Shown here: piece after piece, positions 48,126 to 63,388 of the stretch
Layout of the letters: the number at the start of each line of letters is the position of its first letter
Numbering within the stretch: the first letter of the stretch is position 1
Assembly (NCBI RefSeq): GCF_009982895.1
Contig: NZ_WXZL01000016.1
Span: forward strand, 35,198 to 99,197
Reading direction: 5' to 3'
From: Deinococcus alpinitundrae
GTDB lineage: Bacteria > Deinococcota > Deinococci > Deinococcales > Deinococcaceae
DNA: 64,000 nt
Notes under the pieces: model-generated
What the model was told of the DNA's origin: nothing
Databases searched by the model: none
Seen by the model: the letters and a program-made list of their open reading frames with translations, nothing else
Position numbers and translations under genes: made by a program

Positions 48126-50672
48126 TCAGTCCGTTCCCGCCATCGCCAGCAGCGGCAATTCATGCTCGTAGGCCGGGCGGCGCTGTTCACGCTCCTCCAC
48201 GAACACGATGTCGGGGTCGGGGGTATCGGCGTTGACGAAACTGCGGAACCGTGCGAGTTTGTCGGGGTCGGCCAGGGTGGTGGCCCACTCGTCCTGGTAG
48301 GTGCCGATGTGGCGCTGCATGGCGGCTTCCAGCTCGGTGCACAGGCCCAGGGCGTCGTCGATGATCACCCCGCGCAGGTAGTCCAGGCCGCCGGGCAGCT
48401 TCTCCAGCCAGGTGCTCGTGCGCTCCAGGCGGCCCGCCGTGCGGACGTAGTACATCAGGAAGCGGTCGAGGTACTTGATCAGCGTGGCGGTGTCTAAGCC
48501 CTCGGCCAGCAGCACCGCGTGCTTGGGCGTCACACCGCCGTTGCCCGACACGTACAGGTTCCAGCCCTGCTCGGTGGCGATGACGCCGAAATCCTTGCCG
48601 CGTGTCTCGGCGCACTCGCGGGTGCAGCCCGACACCCCGCCCTTGAGCTTGTGCGGGCTGCGCAGACCCCGGTACCGGAGTTCAAGCTGAATGGCGAGGC
48701 TGGTGGAATCCTGCACCCCGTAGCGGCACCAGGTGTCGCCCACACAGCTCTTGACGGTTCTCAGCGACTTGCCGTAGGCGTGCCCGCTCTCGAAGCCTGC
48801 TTCCACCAGTTCGCGCCAGATGGCCGGAAGCTGCTCGAGCCGTGCGCCCAGCAGATCGATGCGCTGCCCGCCGGTGATCTTGCAGTAGAGGTCGTACTTC
48901 CGGGCGACCTCGCCCAGCACGATCAGTTTGCCCGGCGTGATCTCGCCCCCGGCCACGCGCGGCATCACGCTGTAGGTGCCGTTTTTCTGGATGTTGGCGA
49001 GGTAGGCGTCGTTGGTGTCTTGCAGCGGCGCGTGGGCGGGTTTGAGAATGTACTCGTTGTAGAGGCTCGCCAGAATGCTGCCTACCGCCGGTTTGCAGAC
49101 TTCGCAGCCCTGGCCTGTGCCGTGCGCGGCCAGCACCGCGTTCCATGTCTGGTGCCCGTGCACTCGGATCAGGTCGAAGAGTTCCTGGCGGCTGTGAACG
49201 AAGTGCTCACACAGGCTCCTGTCCACCGCCTTGCCCAGCCGCAGCAGTTCCGCGCCGAGCAGATCGTGGAGCTGCGGCACGCAGCCGCCGCAGCCGGTTC
49301 CGGCCAGGGTACATTTCTTCAATCCCGCCACGTCGCAGACGCCGCCCTGAACGGCGTCAATCAGGGTGCTGGCCCGCACGCCCTCGCACGAGCAGATCAG
49401 TGCGTTGGCGGGGGCAGCCGCGACTCCCGGAAGCAGCGGTACGATCAACGTTTCCGGCGGCACGGTCAAGACGGTCTGGCTCAGAGTCAAGTCCAGCAGA
49501 TCGCCGTAGGCGCTGCTGTCACCCACCAGCAGGCCGCCCAGCACCGTTGTTCCGTCTTCCGATAAGGTCAGCTTCTTGTAGGTGCCGCGCACGTTGTCGG
49601 TGAGGCTCAGCGCCCGCGACCCTGGCGTCGCACCCTTGGCGTCCCCGAAGCTGGCGACCTCCACGCCCAGCAGCTTGAGCTTGGTGCTGAGGTCGGCCCC
49701 AGTGAAGCTGCTGTCCTCGCCGGACAGCCGGGCAGCCAGCACGCGGGCCATCTGGTAGCCGGGAGCGACCAAACCGTAAATCCTGCCCGCGTGCAGGGCG
49801 CACTCACCCACCGCGTACACGGCGGGGTCGGAGGTGGCGCAGCCGTCGTCGATCACGATGCCGCCGCGCTCGCCGGTAGCAAGGCCGCAAGCGCGGGCCA
49901 GATCGTCGCGGGGCCGGATGCCCGCCGAGAACACCACCAGATCGGCGGCCAGGTGCGTGCCGTCCGAGAAGGCCAGCCCGGTCACTTGCCCACCCTCTAC
50001 GGTGATTTCGCTCGTCGCCTTGGCGGTATGCACGCCGATGCCCAACTCCTCGATGATGCCGCGCAGCACCGCGCCGCCGCCCTCGTCGAGCTGGGCGGGC
50101 ATCAGTTGCGCAGCGAACTCCACCACGTGCGTCTCCAGACCCAGTTTGCGCAGTGCCCCCGCCGCTTCCAGCCCCAGCAGGCCGCCGCCGATGACCACGC
50201 CGACCCTCGACTTGAGGGCCCCGGCCCGGATGGCTTCCAAGTCTTCAAGCGTGCGGTAGACGAAGCAGCCAGGTGCGTTCTTGCCCGGCACCGGCGGCAC
50301 GAAGGGCGAGGAGCCGCTGGCGAACACCAGCGCGTCGTATTCGAGGGTGGTTTCTGTCTGCCCGCGCACCGTCACGGTTTTGGCTTCTCGGTCCACGTGC
50401 TCGGCGCGGCCGTACACGACCTTCACGCCGAGTGCGGCATACCCGGCCTCCGTCGCCAGCGCCAGATCGGGGCGCGGCTCGTCGAAGTGGGCGCTCAGGT
50501 GAACGCGGTCGTAGGCCAGCCGGGGTTCCTCGCTGATGACCGTGACGGCGAACGCGCTGGGTGTCAGGCTCTCCACGAAGCGGTGGCCGACCATACCGTT
50601 GCCGATGACGACGACGCGGCGGGGCGGGCAGGTAGGATCGGCGGGCAAAGCAATCGGGGGGATCGGTGGCAT
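48126..50672 (-). CDS. nirB: NADH-dependent assimilatory nitrite reductase large subunit NirB
   Basis: NirB reduces nitrite to ammonia using NADH, FAD, a [2Fe-2S] site, a [4Fe-4S] cluster and sirohaem. In order: an N-terminal FAD/NAD domain (VVVIGNGMVGHRFVE; VGVVIGGGLLGLEAAG), a BFD-like cysteine domain (ICSCEGV, CTLAGTGCGGC), then the sirohaem domain with CVGDTWCRYG and GVSGCTRECAE, the cluster cysteines. It has 848 residues from ATG 50672, which has GAGAGG upstream. Heads the minus-strand half of the nitrate divergon. Confidence 0.95.
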   Translation of the reverse strand: MPPIPPIALPADPTCPPRRVVVIGNGMVGHRFVESLTPSAFAVTVISEEPRLAYDRVHLSAHFDEPRPDLALATEAGYAALGVKVVYGRAEHVDREAKTVTVRGQTETTLEYDALVFASGSSPFVPPVPGKNAPGCFVYRTLEDLEAIRAGALKSRVGVVIGGGLLGLEAAGALRKLGLETHVVEFAAQLMPAQLDEGGGAVLRGIIEELGIGVHTAKATSEITVEGGQVTGLAFSDGTHLAADLVVFSAGIRPRDDLARACGLATGERGGIVIDDGCATSDPAVYAVGECALHAGRIYGLVAPGYQMARVLAARLSGEDSSFTGADLSTKLKLLGVEVASFGDAKGATPGSRALSLTDNVRGTYKKLTLSEDGTTVLGGLLVGDSSAYGDLLDLTLSQTVLTVPPETLIVPLLPGVAAAPANALICSCEGVRASTLIDAVQGGVCDVAGLKKCTLAGTGCGGCVPQLHDLLGAELLRLGKAVDRSLCEHFVHSRQELFDLIRVHGHQTWNAVLAAHGTGQGCEVCKPAVGSILASLYNEYILKPAHAPLQDTNDAYLANIQKNGTYSVMPRVAGGEITPGKLIVLGEVARKYDLYCKITGGQRIDLLGARLEQLPAIWRELVEAGFESGHAYGKSLRTVKSCVGDTWCRYGVQDSTSLAIQLELRYRGLRSPHKLKGGVSGCTRECAETRGKDFGVIATEQGWNLYVSGNGGVTPKHAVLLAEGLDTATLIKYLDRFLMYYVRTAGRLERTSTWLEKLPGGLDYLRGVIIDDALGLCTELEAAMQRHIGTYQDEWATTLADPDKLARFRSFVNADTPDPDIVFVEEREQRRPAYEHELPLLAMAGTD

Positions 50673-50727
50673 ACGTGACCTCTCGGTGGGCGGTGAGAAT
50701 GGCGGAACCGAGGCCCAGTCCTGCCTC

Positions 50728-50755
50728 ATCATGCCTGTCTCGTGCGGGATGTCAA
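50728..50755 (-). promoter_or_regulatory. nirB promoter
   Basis: The -35 TTGACA (50755-50750) and -10 CATGAT (50733-50728) have a 16-base spacer. Confidence 0.6.
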
Positions 50756-50802
50756 GAGCAAACACTCTTTCGGGCCAAAAAACTAGACAGACCCGCCTTT
50801 AA

Positions 50803-50827
50803 TGTTCATTTATTTGCAATCTGTTCA
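50803..50827 (+). repeat. TGTTCA direct repeat in the nitrate divergon control region
   Basis: TGTTCA occurs at 50803-50808 and 50822-50827, 19 bases apart in an AT-rich stretch. The second copy overlaps the candidate -35 of the nitrate reductase gene. It is a possible regulator site. Confidence 0.35.
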
Positions 50828-50852
50828 AAAATATGGTCACGTTTTGTAGATT
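50824..50852 (+). promoter_or_regulatory. candidate nitrate reductase promoter
   Basis: TTCAAA (50824-50829) and TAGATT (50847-50852) have a 17-base spacer; each box matches four of six consensus bases, suggesting a weak, activated promoter. Confidence 0.4.
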
Positions 50853-50893
50853 TGGCCTTGACACCCTCCTGTCCCTGAGGCAAGGTGGGCGGC

Positions 50894-52987
<2,094 letters not shown>

Positions 52988-53059
52988 ACACTGAGGACCC
53001 GCGAGCTTTTTCTCTTCTTCCGCAGGCCACGTGCCGCCCACCCGACTGAAAGGAGCCAG

Positions 53060-54286
53060 ATGACCCACGCCACCCCGCCCGCCCTGACGCCCGCCGCCCG
53101 CCGTGTGGTCTTCAGCTCCACGCTCGGCTTCACGCTGATGTTCGCCGCCTGGGTGATGTTCGCCATCGTCGGGCTGCCGATTCGCAAGCAACTGGGCCTC
53201 AGTGACGCGCAGTTCACGCTGCTGGCCGCCCTGCCGGTGCTGACCGGTTCGCTGCTGCGCCTGCCTGCCGGACTGCTGGCCGACCGCTTCGGCGGCAAGC
53301 GGCTGTTTGTCATCAACACCCTGCTCACGGCGCTGTTTTCGCTGGCACTGTGTTTTGCCCATAGCTACAACACGCTGCTGGCGCTGGCGCTGGGCGTGGG
53401 ACTGGCAGGCGCGAGCTTCGCGGTGGGCAATTCCTGGATCGCCCAGTGGGTACCGGTGGAGCGCCGGGGCCTTTCGCTGGGGACCTTCGGGGCTGGAAAC
53501 GCGGGCGCAAGTCTGACCAAGTTGCTGGCTCCGTTGCTGATTGTGGCGCTGCCCGCTGCTATTCCCTTCATCGGCGGCTGGCGATTCGTGCCGTTTCTGA
53601 TCGGGTTGCTGCTGATCGCCTGCGCCGCCGTGATTCAGTTCGGTGCGCCCGCCGACCGGGTCAGCGCCTCGCCGCGCACCCTGGCCGACTGGCTGGCTCC
53701 GCTGAAATTTGCCCAGGTGTGGCGATTCGGCCTTTATTACGTGGTCTTTTTCGGGGCTTACGTCGCCTTGAGCCTCTACTTGCCCAAGTTCTATGTGGAC
53801 ACTTACAAAGTCTCTTTGCCGGAAGCGGGTCTACTCACCGCGCTGTTCATCTTTCCGGCCAGCTTGCTGCGGCCCCTGGGCGGCTACCTCTCCGACCGCT
53901 TCGGGCCGAGAAGCGTGACCCTGGCGGCCTTCGTCGTGATGCTGCTGGCCCTCGCGCCGCTCATCACGCTGGCCGCGCCCGGCCTCAGCGCCGTGCTGAC
54001 ACTGACGCTGGTGCTGGGCATCGGTATGGGCGTGGGCAAGGCCAGCACCTACACCCTGGTCGCCCAGTGGTTTCCGCGCGACATGGGCGTGGTCGGCGGG
54101 TTGGTGGGGCTGCTGGGCGGGCTGGGCGGCTTCTTTTTGCCGCTGATCTTCTCGGCCCTCAAGCCCAGCCTGGGCAGCCACGCGGCCTTTCAGACGCTGC
54201 TCGTCACGACGCTGCTCGCCACTGCCGTCTTTCTGGTCAGTATGCTGCGGCTGCGGGCACGGGGGCTGCGGCCCGCGCTGGCCTGA
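53060..54286 (+). CDS. NarK/NasA-type nitrate/nitrite MFS transporter
   Basis: This 408-residue major facilitator has about twelve membrane helices and the nitrate-signature stretches GNAGASLTKLLAPLL and GIGMGVGKASTYTLVAQWFP, which resemble the two conserved Gly-rich NarK motifs. An MFS A-like loop (GLLADRFGGKRLF) is present in the N half. AAAGGAGCC precedes the ATG. It brings nitrate to the reductase encoded 70 bases upstream. Confidence 0.92.
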   Translation: MTHATPPALTPAARRVVFSSTLGFTLMFAAWVMFAIVGLPIRKQLGLSDAQFTLLAALPVLTGSLLRLPAGLLADRFGGKRLFVINTLLTALFSLALCFAHSYNTLLALALGVGLAGASFAVGNSWIAQWVPVERRGLSLGTFGAGNAGASLTKLLAPLLIVALPAAIPFIGGWRFVPFLIGLLLIACAAVIQFGAPADRVSASPRTLADWLAPLKFAQVWRFGLYYVVFFGAYVALSLYLPKFYVDTYKVSLPEAGLLTALFIFPASLLRPLGGYLSDRFGPRSVTLAAFVVMLLALAPLITLAAPGLSAVLTLTLVLGIGMGVGKASTYTLVAQWFPRDMGVVGGLVGLLGGLGGFFLPLIFSALKPSLGSHAAFQTLLVTTLLATAVFLVSMLRLRARGLRPALA

Positions 54287-54362
54287 CACCCTACGCCTTC
54301 AACCGTTTTCCCCCCGCCGCACGGTGGGGGATTTATAAATGGCTTATGCCTTCCTGCGGTTC

Positions 54363-54393
54363 TTGACTTGGAGTGCACTCGAAGGACTAGGCT
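54363..54393 (+). promoter_or_regulatory. MerR-type promoter/operator with a 19-bp spacer
   Basis: TTGACT (54363-54368) and TAGGCT (54388-54393) are 19 bases apart. The spacer holds CTTGGAGTGC-ACTCGAAG, a dyad with one mismatch. MerR activators remodel such long-spacer promoters. Confidence 0.82.
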
Positions 54394-54399
54394 GAACCC

Positions 54400-54809
54400 G
54401 TGCCCACCGCCACGCCCGCTGTGCCCGTTTCATTTGCCCTGCTCAGCATCGGGGAGGTGGCGGCCCGGCTGGGCGTCAGTGTTCATACACTGCGCTACTA
54501 CGAGCGGGCGGGCCTCATCGACGTGCCGCGCCAGGAAAGCGGCGTGCGGCGCTACAGCGGGCGTGAGATCGAACTGCTGCGCTTTTTGCTGGCGCTGCGG
54601 GCCACCGGCATGCCGATTGCCCTGATTCGGCGCTACATCGGGCTGGCCCGTCTGGGCGAGGTCAGCGAAATCGAGCGCCGCGCCCTGCTGGTGCAGCACC
54701 GGGGGGACGTGCTGGCCCGCATTGAGGCACTCAACACCGATCTGGGCGCAATCGAGCGCAAGATCGAGCTGTACGACCAGAAGTGTGACGAGAAGCACAG
54801 GGAGACGAA

Positions 54810-54813
<4 letters not shown>
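54400..54813 (+). CDS. MerR family transcriptional regulator
   Basis: An N-terminal winged-helix domain ([28 protein letters not shown], ~residues 14-41 in two stretches) is followed by a dimerisation coiled coil. The only late cysteine is in YDQKCDEK, near the C-terminus. The operator overlaps its own promoter, with TAGGCT six bases before GTG 54400, so it is autoregulated and leaderless. ATGA overlap with the aldo-keto reductase indicates that gene is its target. The inducer is unknown; electrophilic aldehydes are plausible. Confidence 0.92.
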
Positions 54814-55787
<974 letters not shown>

Positions 55788-55923
55788 CCCGAACCGAAGC
55801 GTATGGAGGAGCGCGGGCCACCCGTGTCACCCGCTGGGTGAAGACGCCGTCAGTCGGGCGGTGGCAAATGAGAGTTTGAGCCGCAGCCGCCGGGCACGTG
55901 GGGGGGTATGCTGGAGGGCGCTT

Positions 55924-58779
<2,856 letters not shown>

Positions 58780-58907
58780 GGTGCTCAGTGGTGCGGCCCC
58801 CGCCCGCTGAGGTGGTGGGCCGTATCCACGTCTGAAGCGCGGTATTGTCTTTCATTGAACCGCACGAGAGGGCCGCAGCGCCGCCGCATCTATTTCGAGG
58901 AGTCTTT

Positions 58908-60215
<1,308 letters not shown>

Positions 60216-60230
60216 GCACCAAAAATGGAC

Positions 60231-60266
60231 GCCGCCAGCCGCCGGGAAGGAGCTGGCGGCTTTTTT
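60231..60266 (+). terminator. intrinsic terminator after sucB
   Basis: GCCGCCAGC and GCTGGCGGC form a 9-bp stem with a 12-base loop, followed by six T residues. Confidence 0.88.
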
Positions 60267-60289
60267 GCGGCGCTCAGACGGAGGCCGAA

Positions 60290-60982
60290 TTATTTCCGGA
60301 TGCTCACGCTGTAGGCCTGAAACGCTTCCCGGCTCAGCACCTTGCCGCCGCGCAGCACACTCAGCGTCGCGCCGGGGTCGCCCAGCTTCAGGGCGTAGGC
60401 GTAGCCGCTCTTGGTCCAGCGGTATTCGTCGCCCTTGTGGGTGCCACCCGTCAGGTAGACGCCCGCCGTGCCGTCACGGTTGCTGCTGCGGTAGGTCAGC
60501 TTGCCGCCGCTCTCCCAGACGGTGATGCTGTGCCGGGCGGTGGCTCCCATGAAGGCGGCCTGAGGCTGGTAGCGGCACTCAAAGACTCCGGCAGGCAGCT
60601 TGAATTCGCCCACCTTGGTCATCCGGTACGCTGGGTCGCTGACATTCTCGATGTTGCTGGAGTGGATGAAAGCGCCGGGCGAGTCGCTGACCGGCTGGCC
60701 CGCCGGGGTGAGCACCGTATAGAGCTGCCCCGCGCCAGGGTCGCTGGGACCGAGCTGGTAGTTCTGCCAGGTGTGATTGGCCGAGGTCCACTGCACCAGC
60801 TTGACCGGCTGGGGGTTGTCTGTCGTCTGCGGCGGCTGCGTGACCGCCAGCACCCGCCCCGGCGTGTCGCACCAGTAGGCGGCAGGTTGCCAGCCGTTCA
60901 GATTGAGGTACGACTTCATCTCGTAGCCCTGCGCGGAGGCGAGCGAGGCGGCGGCCAGCAAGGAAAGCCAGAGCGGTTTCAT
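60290..60982 (-). CDS. secreted protein of unknown function
   Basis: The 230-residue protein has a signal peptide cleaved near SLASAQG and a mature part with only two cysteines (YWCDTPG and VFECRYQ, likely a disulfide), many Trp/Tyr residues and a beta-rich pattern. No family is recognised. It lies 53 bases downstream of a secreted glycosidase gene in the same direction, so co-expression is possible. Confidence 0.7.
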   Translation of the reverse strand: MKPLWLSLLAAASLASAQGYEMKSYLNLNGWQPAAYWCDTPGRVLAVTQPPQTTDNPQPVKLVQWTSANHTWQNYQLGPSDPGAGQLYTVLTPAGQPVSDSPGAFIHSSNIENVSDPAYRMTKVGEFKLPAGVFECRYQPQAAFMGATARHSITVWESGGKLTYRSSNRDGTAGVYLTGGTHKGDEYRWTKSGYAYALKLGDPGATLSVLRGGKVLSREAFQAYSVSIRK

Positions 60983-61035
60983 GCCCTCAGCCTGCCCCTG
61001 AACCCTGAAGGCGACCTGACGAAAAGCCCAAACCT

Positions 61036-62334
61036 TTACTGCTTTTTATACACCAGCCGGGTCAGCGAGCGGGCGGGCAGCTCCAGTGTGGCGGCCAGCG
61101 GCAGGCGAATCATGGGGCCCTCGTCGTCCACCGTTTTCTGGGTAAAGGTCTTGCCGCCGACGAGCTGGTAACCGGGCAGCGCCGCGCTGAGTTGATGCGC
61201 TTCGGCGGCGGTATTGGTCACCAGCACCGTCAGCAGTGCGCCGTCCTGGGCCGCGTGGGTCCACAGGGCCGCGTCGTCGCTGGTCATGGGCAGCCCACTT
61301 CCGGTCAACGCCCGAAGCTGCTGAAAGGCGTAGAGGGTGGGTCTGGGAATGCCTGCCAGATCGACCAGACCGTGCCCGCCGGTGGCTTGCAGGGCGAAGT
61401 AGGCGGCCACTGACGCGCCGTTCTCGGCCAGCCGCACGGTGGCCTCGGCGGCCCACAGCGCCCCCACCTGATCGCTGAGGTGGCGCGGGCGGTTGCTGAA
61501 ATACGACAGGCTGTATTCGGTAACACCCAGCGGCGTGCGGCGACTGTAGCCTTTCGGGTTGCCCTCGGCGCTGTCCATCAGCGCCCGGAAACGCTTCACG
61601 TCGCGGTCGATGACCGACACGCTCGCCAGCGCCTCTTCGTCACTTTTCAGGCCGTCGGTGGGGTACTCGTGCCAGGTCAGCAGGTCCACGATATCGCCGC
61701 ACCCTTTCACGAAACGGCTCAGAAAATCCACGGCCCCGTCGCCGGTGTTCGATACCGCTGGCCCGGCGAACCTGGCCGCCGGATCGACCTTCAAGATAGC
61801 CTGCCGCTGCGCGCGGAAGGTGTCGCAGTAGCGCTCAGGGGTCCAGGTCGCGTCGCCCCGGTTGACCGAATACAGATCCGGCTCGTTGCCGATTTCCCAG
61901 TAGACCACGTTCAGGCTGGCCGCTTGAACGTCTCTGGCGGCCTGGGCGGCGTCTTCCGGCGCGTTCTTGGCTCCGGGCTTGCCGCCGAACACGCGGGTCT
62001 GCACCATCAGGGCGGGCGGTGCCTTGCCGGTGGTCAGCAGTTGCAGGTTGGATTTGAGCGGCACGAGCGTCGCGGCGGTCAGGTCGTTCTCGTCACCCAC
62101 ATTGCCGCCGGGGAAGCGCAGCAGGGTCGGGGCCACGCTGCGCAGGTCCTTCTCGGCCTCTACCACCGGCATCCAGTTGCCGTAATTGAAGCCGCCGATA
62201 ACGGTGGGCGGTAGCGGTGTGGCGGGGGCCGCGCCCAGTGTCAGGGTGGCGGGTGCGGCGGTGGCCAAGCCAGAAAGCAGCCCGGAAAACAGCAGGGCCG
62301 CGCCCAGGCGGCGCAGGGTGAGCGGTGAGGACAT
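61036..62334 (-). CDS. secreted glycoside hydrolase of the (beta/alpha)8 clan GH-A type
   Basis: A signal peptide (ALLFSGLLSGLATAAPA) precedes a TIM-barrel domain. VYWEIGNEPDLYS carries the Asn-Glu acid/base pair of clan GH-A, LLTWHEYPT follows, and LGVTEYSLSY supplies a candidate nucleophile Glu. A beta-sandwich tail ends the protein. The layout resembles GH79/GH39 or arabinofuranosidase-like enzymes, but the sugar is unknown. The start is ATG 62334, with TATAGT six bases upstream; earlier in-frame codons are not credible. Confidence 0.82.
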   Translation of the reverse strand: MSSPLTLRRLGAALLFSGLLSGLATAAPATLTLGAAPATPLPPTVIGGFNYGNWMPVVEAEKDLRSVAPTLLRFPGGNVGDENDLTAATLVPLKSNLQLLTTGKAPPALMVQTRVFGGKPGAKNAPEDAAQAARDVQAASLNVVYWEIGNEPDLYSVNRGDATWTPERYCDTFRAQRQAILKVDPAARFAGPAVSNTGDGAVDFLSRFVKGCGDIVDLLTWHEYPTDGLKSDEEALASVSVIDRDVKRFRALMDSAEGNPKGYSRRTPLGVTEYSLSYFSNRPRHLSDQVGALWAAEATVRLAENGASVAAYFALQATGGHGLVDLAGIPRPTLYAFQQLRALTGSGLPMTSDDAALWTHAAQDGALLTVLVTNTAAEAHQLSAALPGYQLVGGKTFTQKTVDDEGPMIRLPLAATLELPARSLTRLVYKKQ

Positions 62335-62340
62335 GCCGCT

Positions 62341-62346
62341 ACTATA
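62341..62346 (-). promoter_or_regulatory. -10 box TATAGT of the glycosidase gene
   Basis: TATAGT (five of six consensus bases) lies six bases before ATG 62334. Confidence 0.55.
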
Positions 62347-62407
62347 GGCAACTTTCCGGCACGCCTCCGCCACCTGACGGATGTGCGCTGGCGTCCGGTC
62401 CTCCACA

Positions 62408-62932
62408 ATGAAAGCCGTGAATGACAAGGCCCTCTCTCATCGGCTCTCGTACCTGCTCCGGCACGCGCCGCAGAGCGCTGGACTGACGCTGGACGTCGGC
62501 GGCTGGGTGCCGGTGGCCGATGTGCTGGCCGCGCTCGGCGTGCCGCTGGCGCAGCTTGAGCGGGTGGTGGCCGATTCGGACAAGCAGCGCTTCTCGCTCT
62601 CCGGCGGGCGCATCCGGGCCAATCAGGGCCACAGCGTTGCGGTCGAGCTGCAACTCGCCGCGCAATTGCCACCGGAGATTTTGTATCACGGCACCGTGGG
62701 GAGCGCCCTGGACAGTATCCGCCGCAGCGGACTGACCCGCCAGCAGCGCCACCATGTTCACCTTTCACCCGACGCCGACACGGCCCGCAAGGTGGGCGAG
62801 CGGCGCGGCCCGCCCGTCATTCTGGTGGTGAGGGCCGGCCACATGGCGCGGGCCGGGCATCTCTTTTATTGCAGCGAGAACGGCGTGTGGCTGGCCGACA
62901 GTGTGCCGTCCGAGTTTATCCAGTTTCCCTGA
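62408..62932 (+). CDS. kptA: RNA 2'-phosphotransferase KptA/Tpt1
   Basis: KptA moves a 2'-phosphate from RNA to NAD(+), making ADP-ribose 1'',2''-cyclic phosphate. The family blocks are complete: LSYLLRHAPQSAGL (residues ~9-22), RIRANQGHS, ILYHGTVGSALDSI, RHHVHLSPD and LFYCSENGVWLADSVPSEFI, including the Arg-His-Arg-Arg catalytic set. The product has 174 residues from ATG 62408. No partner tRNA ligase is nearby, and the bacterial substrate is not known. Confidence 0.93.
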   Translation: MKAVNDKALSHRLSYLLRHAPQSAGLTLDVGGWVPVADVLAALGVPLAQLERVVADSDKQRFSLSGGRIRANQGHSVAVELQLAAQLPPEILYHGTVGSALDSIRRSGLTRQQRHHVHLSPDADTARKVGERRGPPVILVVRAGHMARAGHLFYCSENGVWLADSVPSEFIQFP

Positions 62933-63013
62933 AGGGGCTGTCCTGACATGCCGCTCGTTCGGGCACAATATATAGGAACGCGATAAAGTGTTTCGATACA
63001 AGGAGACCCATCC

Positions 63014-63388
63014 ATGTTCAGCGCTGCCCCCGATTCACCCGACGCCAACCTACTGCGCGGCCACCTCAACCTGATTTTGCTGAGCATCATCCAGGGGGAG
63101 CCGAAATACGGTCTGGAGATCAGCAAGCAGGCCCAGGAGCGCACGCAGGGCTACTTCGAACTCAAGGTGGGCAGCCTGTATCCGGCGCTGCACTGACTGG
63201 GAAAAGTCGGATTCGTGCGCGGCGAGTTCCGGAGTGCCCCGCGCAGCGGCAGCCCGGTGAAGGTCTACGCCCTGACGGAGAGCGGTGGCAAGGAACTCGA
63301 AGCGCGGCGGCGGGAGTTCGAGACGTTCACGCGGCAGCTCGGCAAGCTGTGGCAACTGGAGGCTTTGAACCGGGGAGGCACAGCATGA
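63014..63388 (+). pseudogene. PadR family transcriptional regulator, interrupted by an in-frame stop
   Basis: The frame encodes a PadR winged helix (LNLILLSIIQGEPKYGLEI and LKVGSLYPALH) and continues after a TGA at 63194-63196 with VGFVRGEF and VYALTESGGKELEARRREFE, ending in an ATGA overlap with the next gene. In intact relatives the interrupted spot reads HRLEK, so a single Arg codon has become TGA. AAGGAG precedes the ATG, and TATATA upstream is a -10 candidate. Confidence 0.85.
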
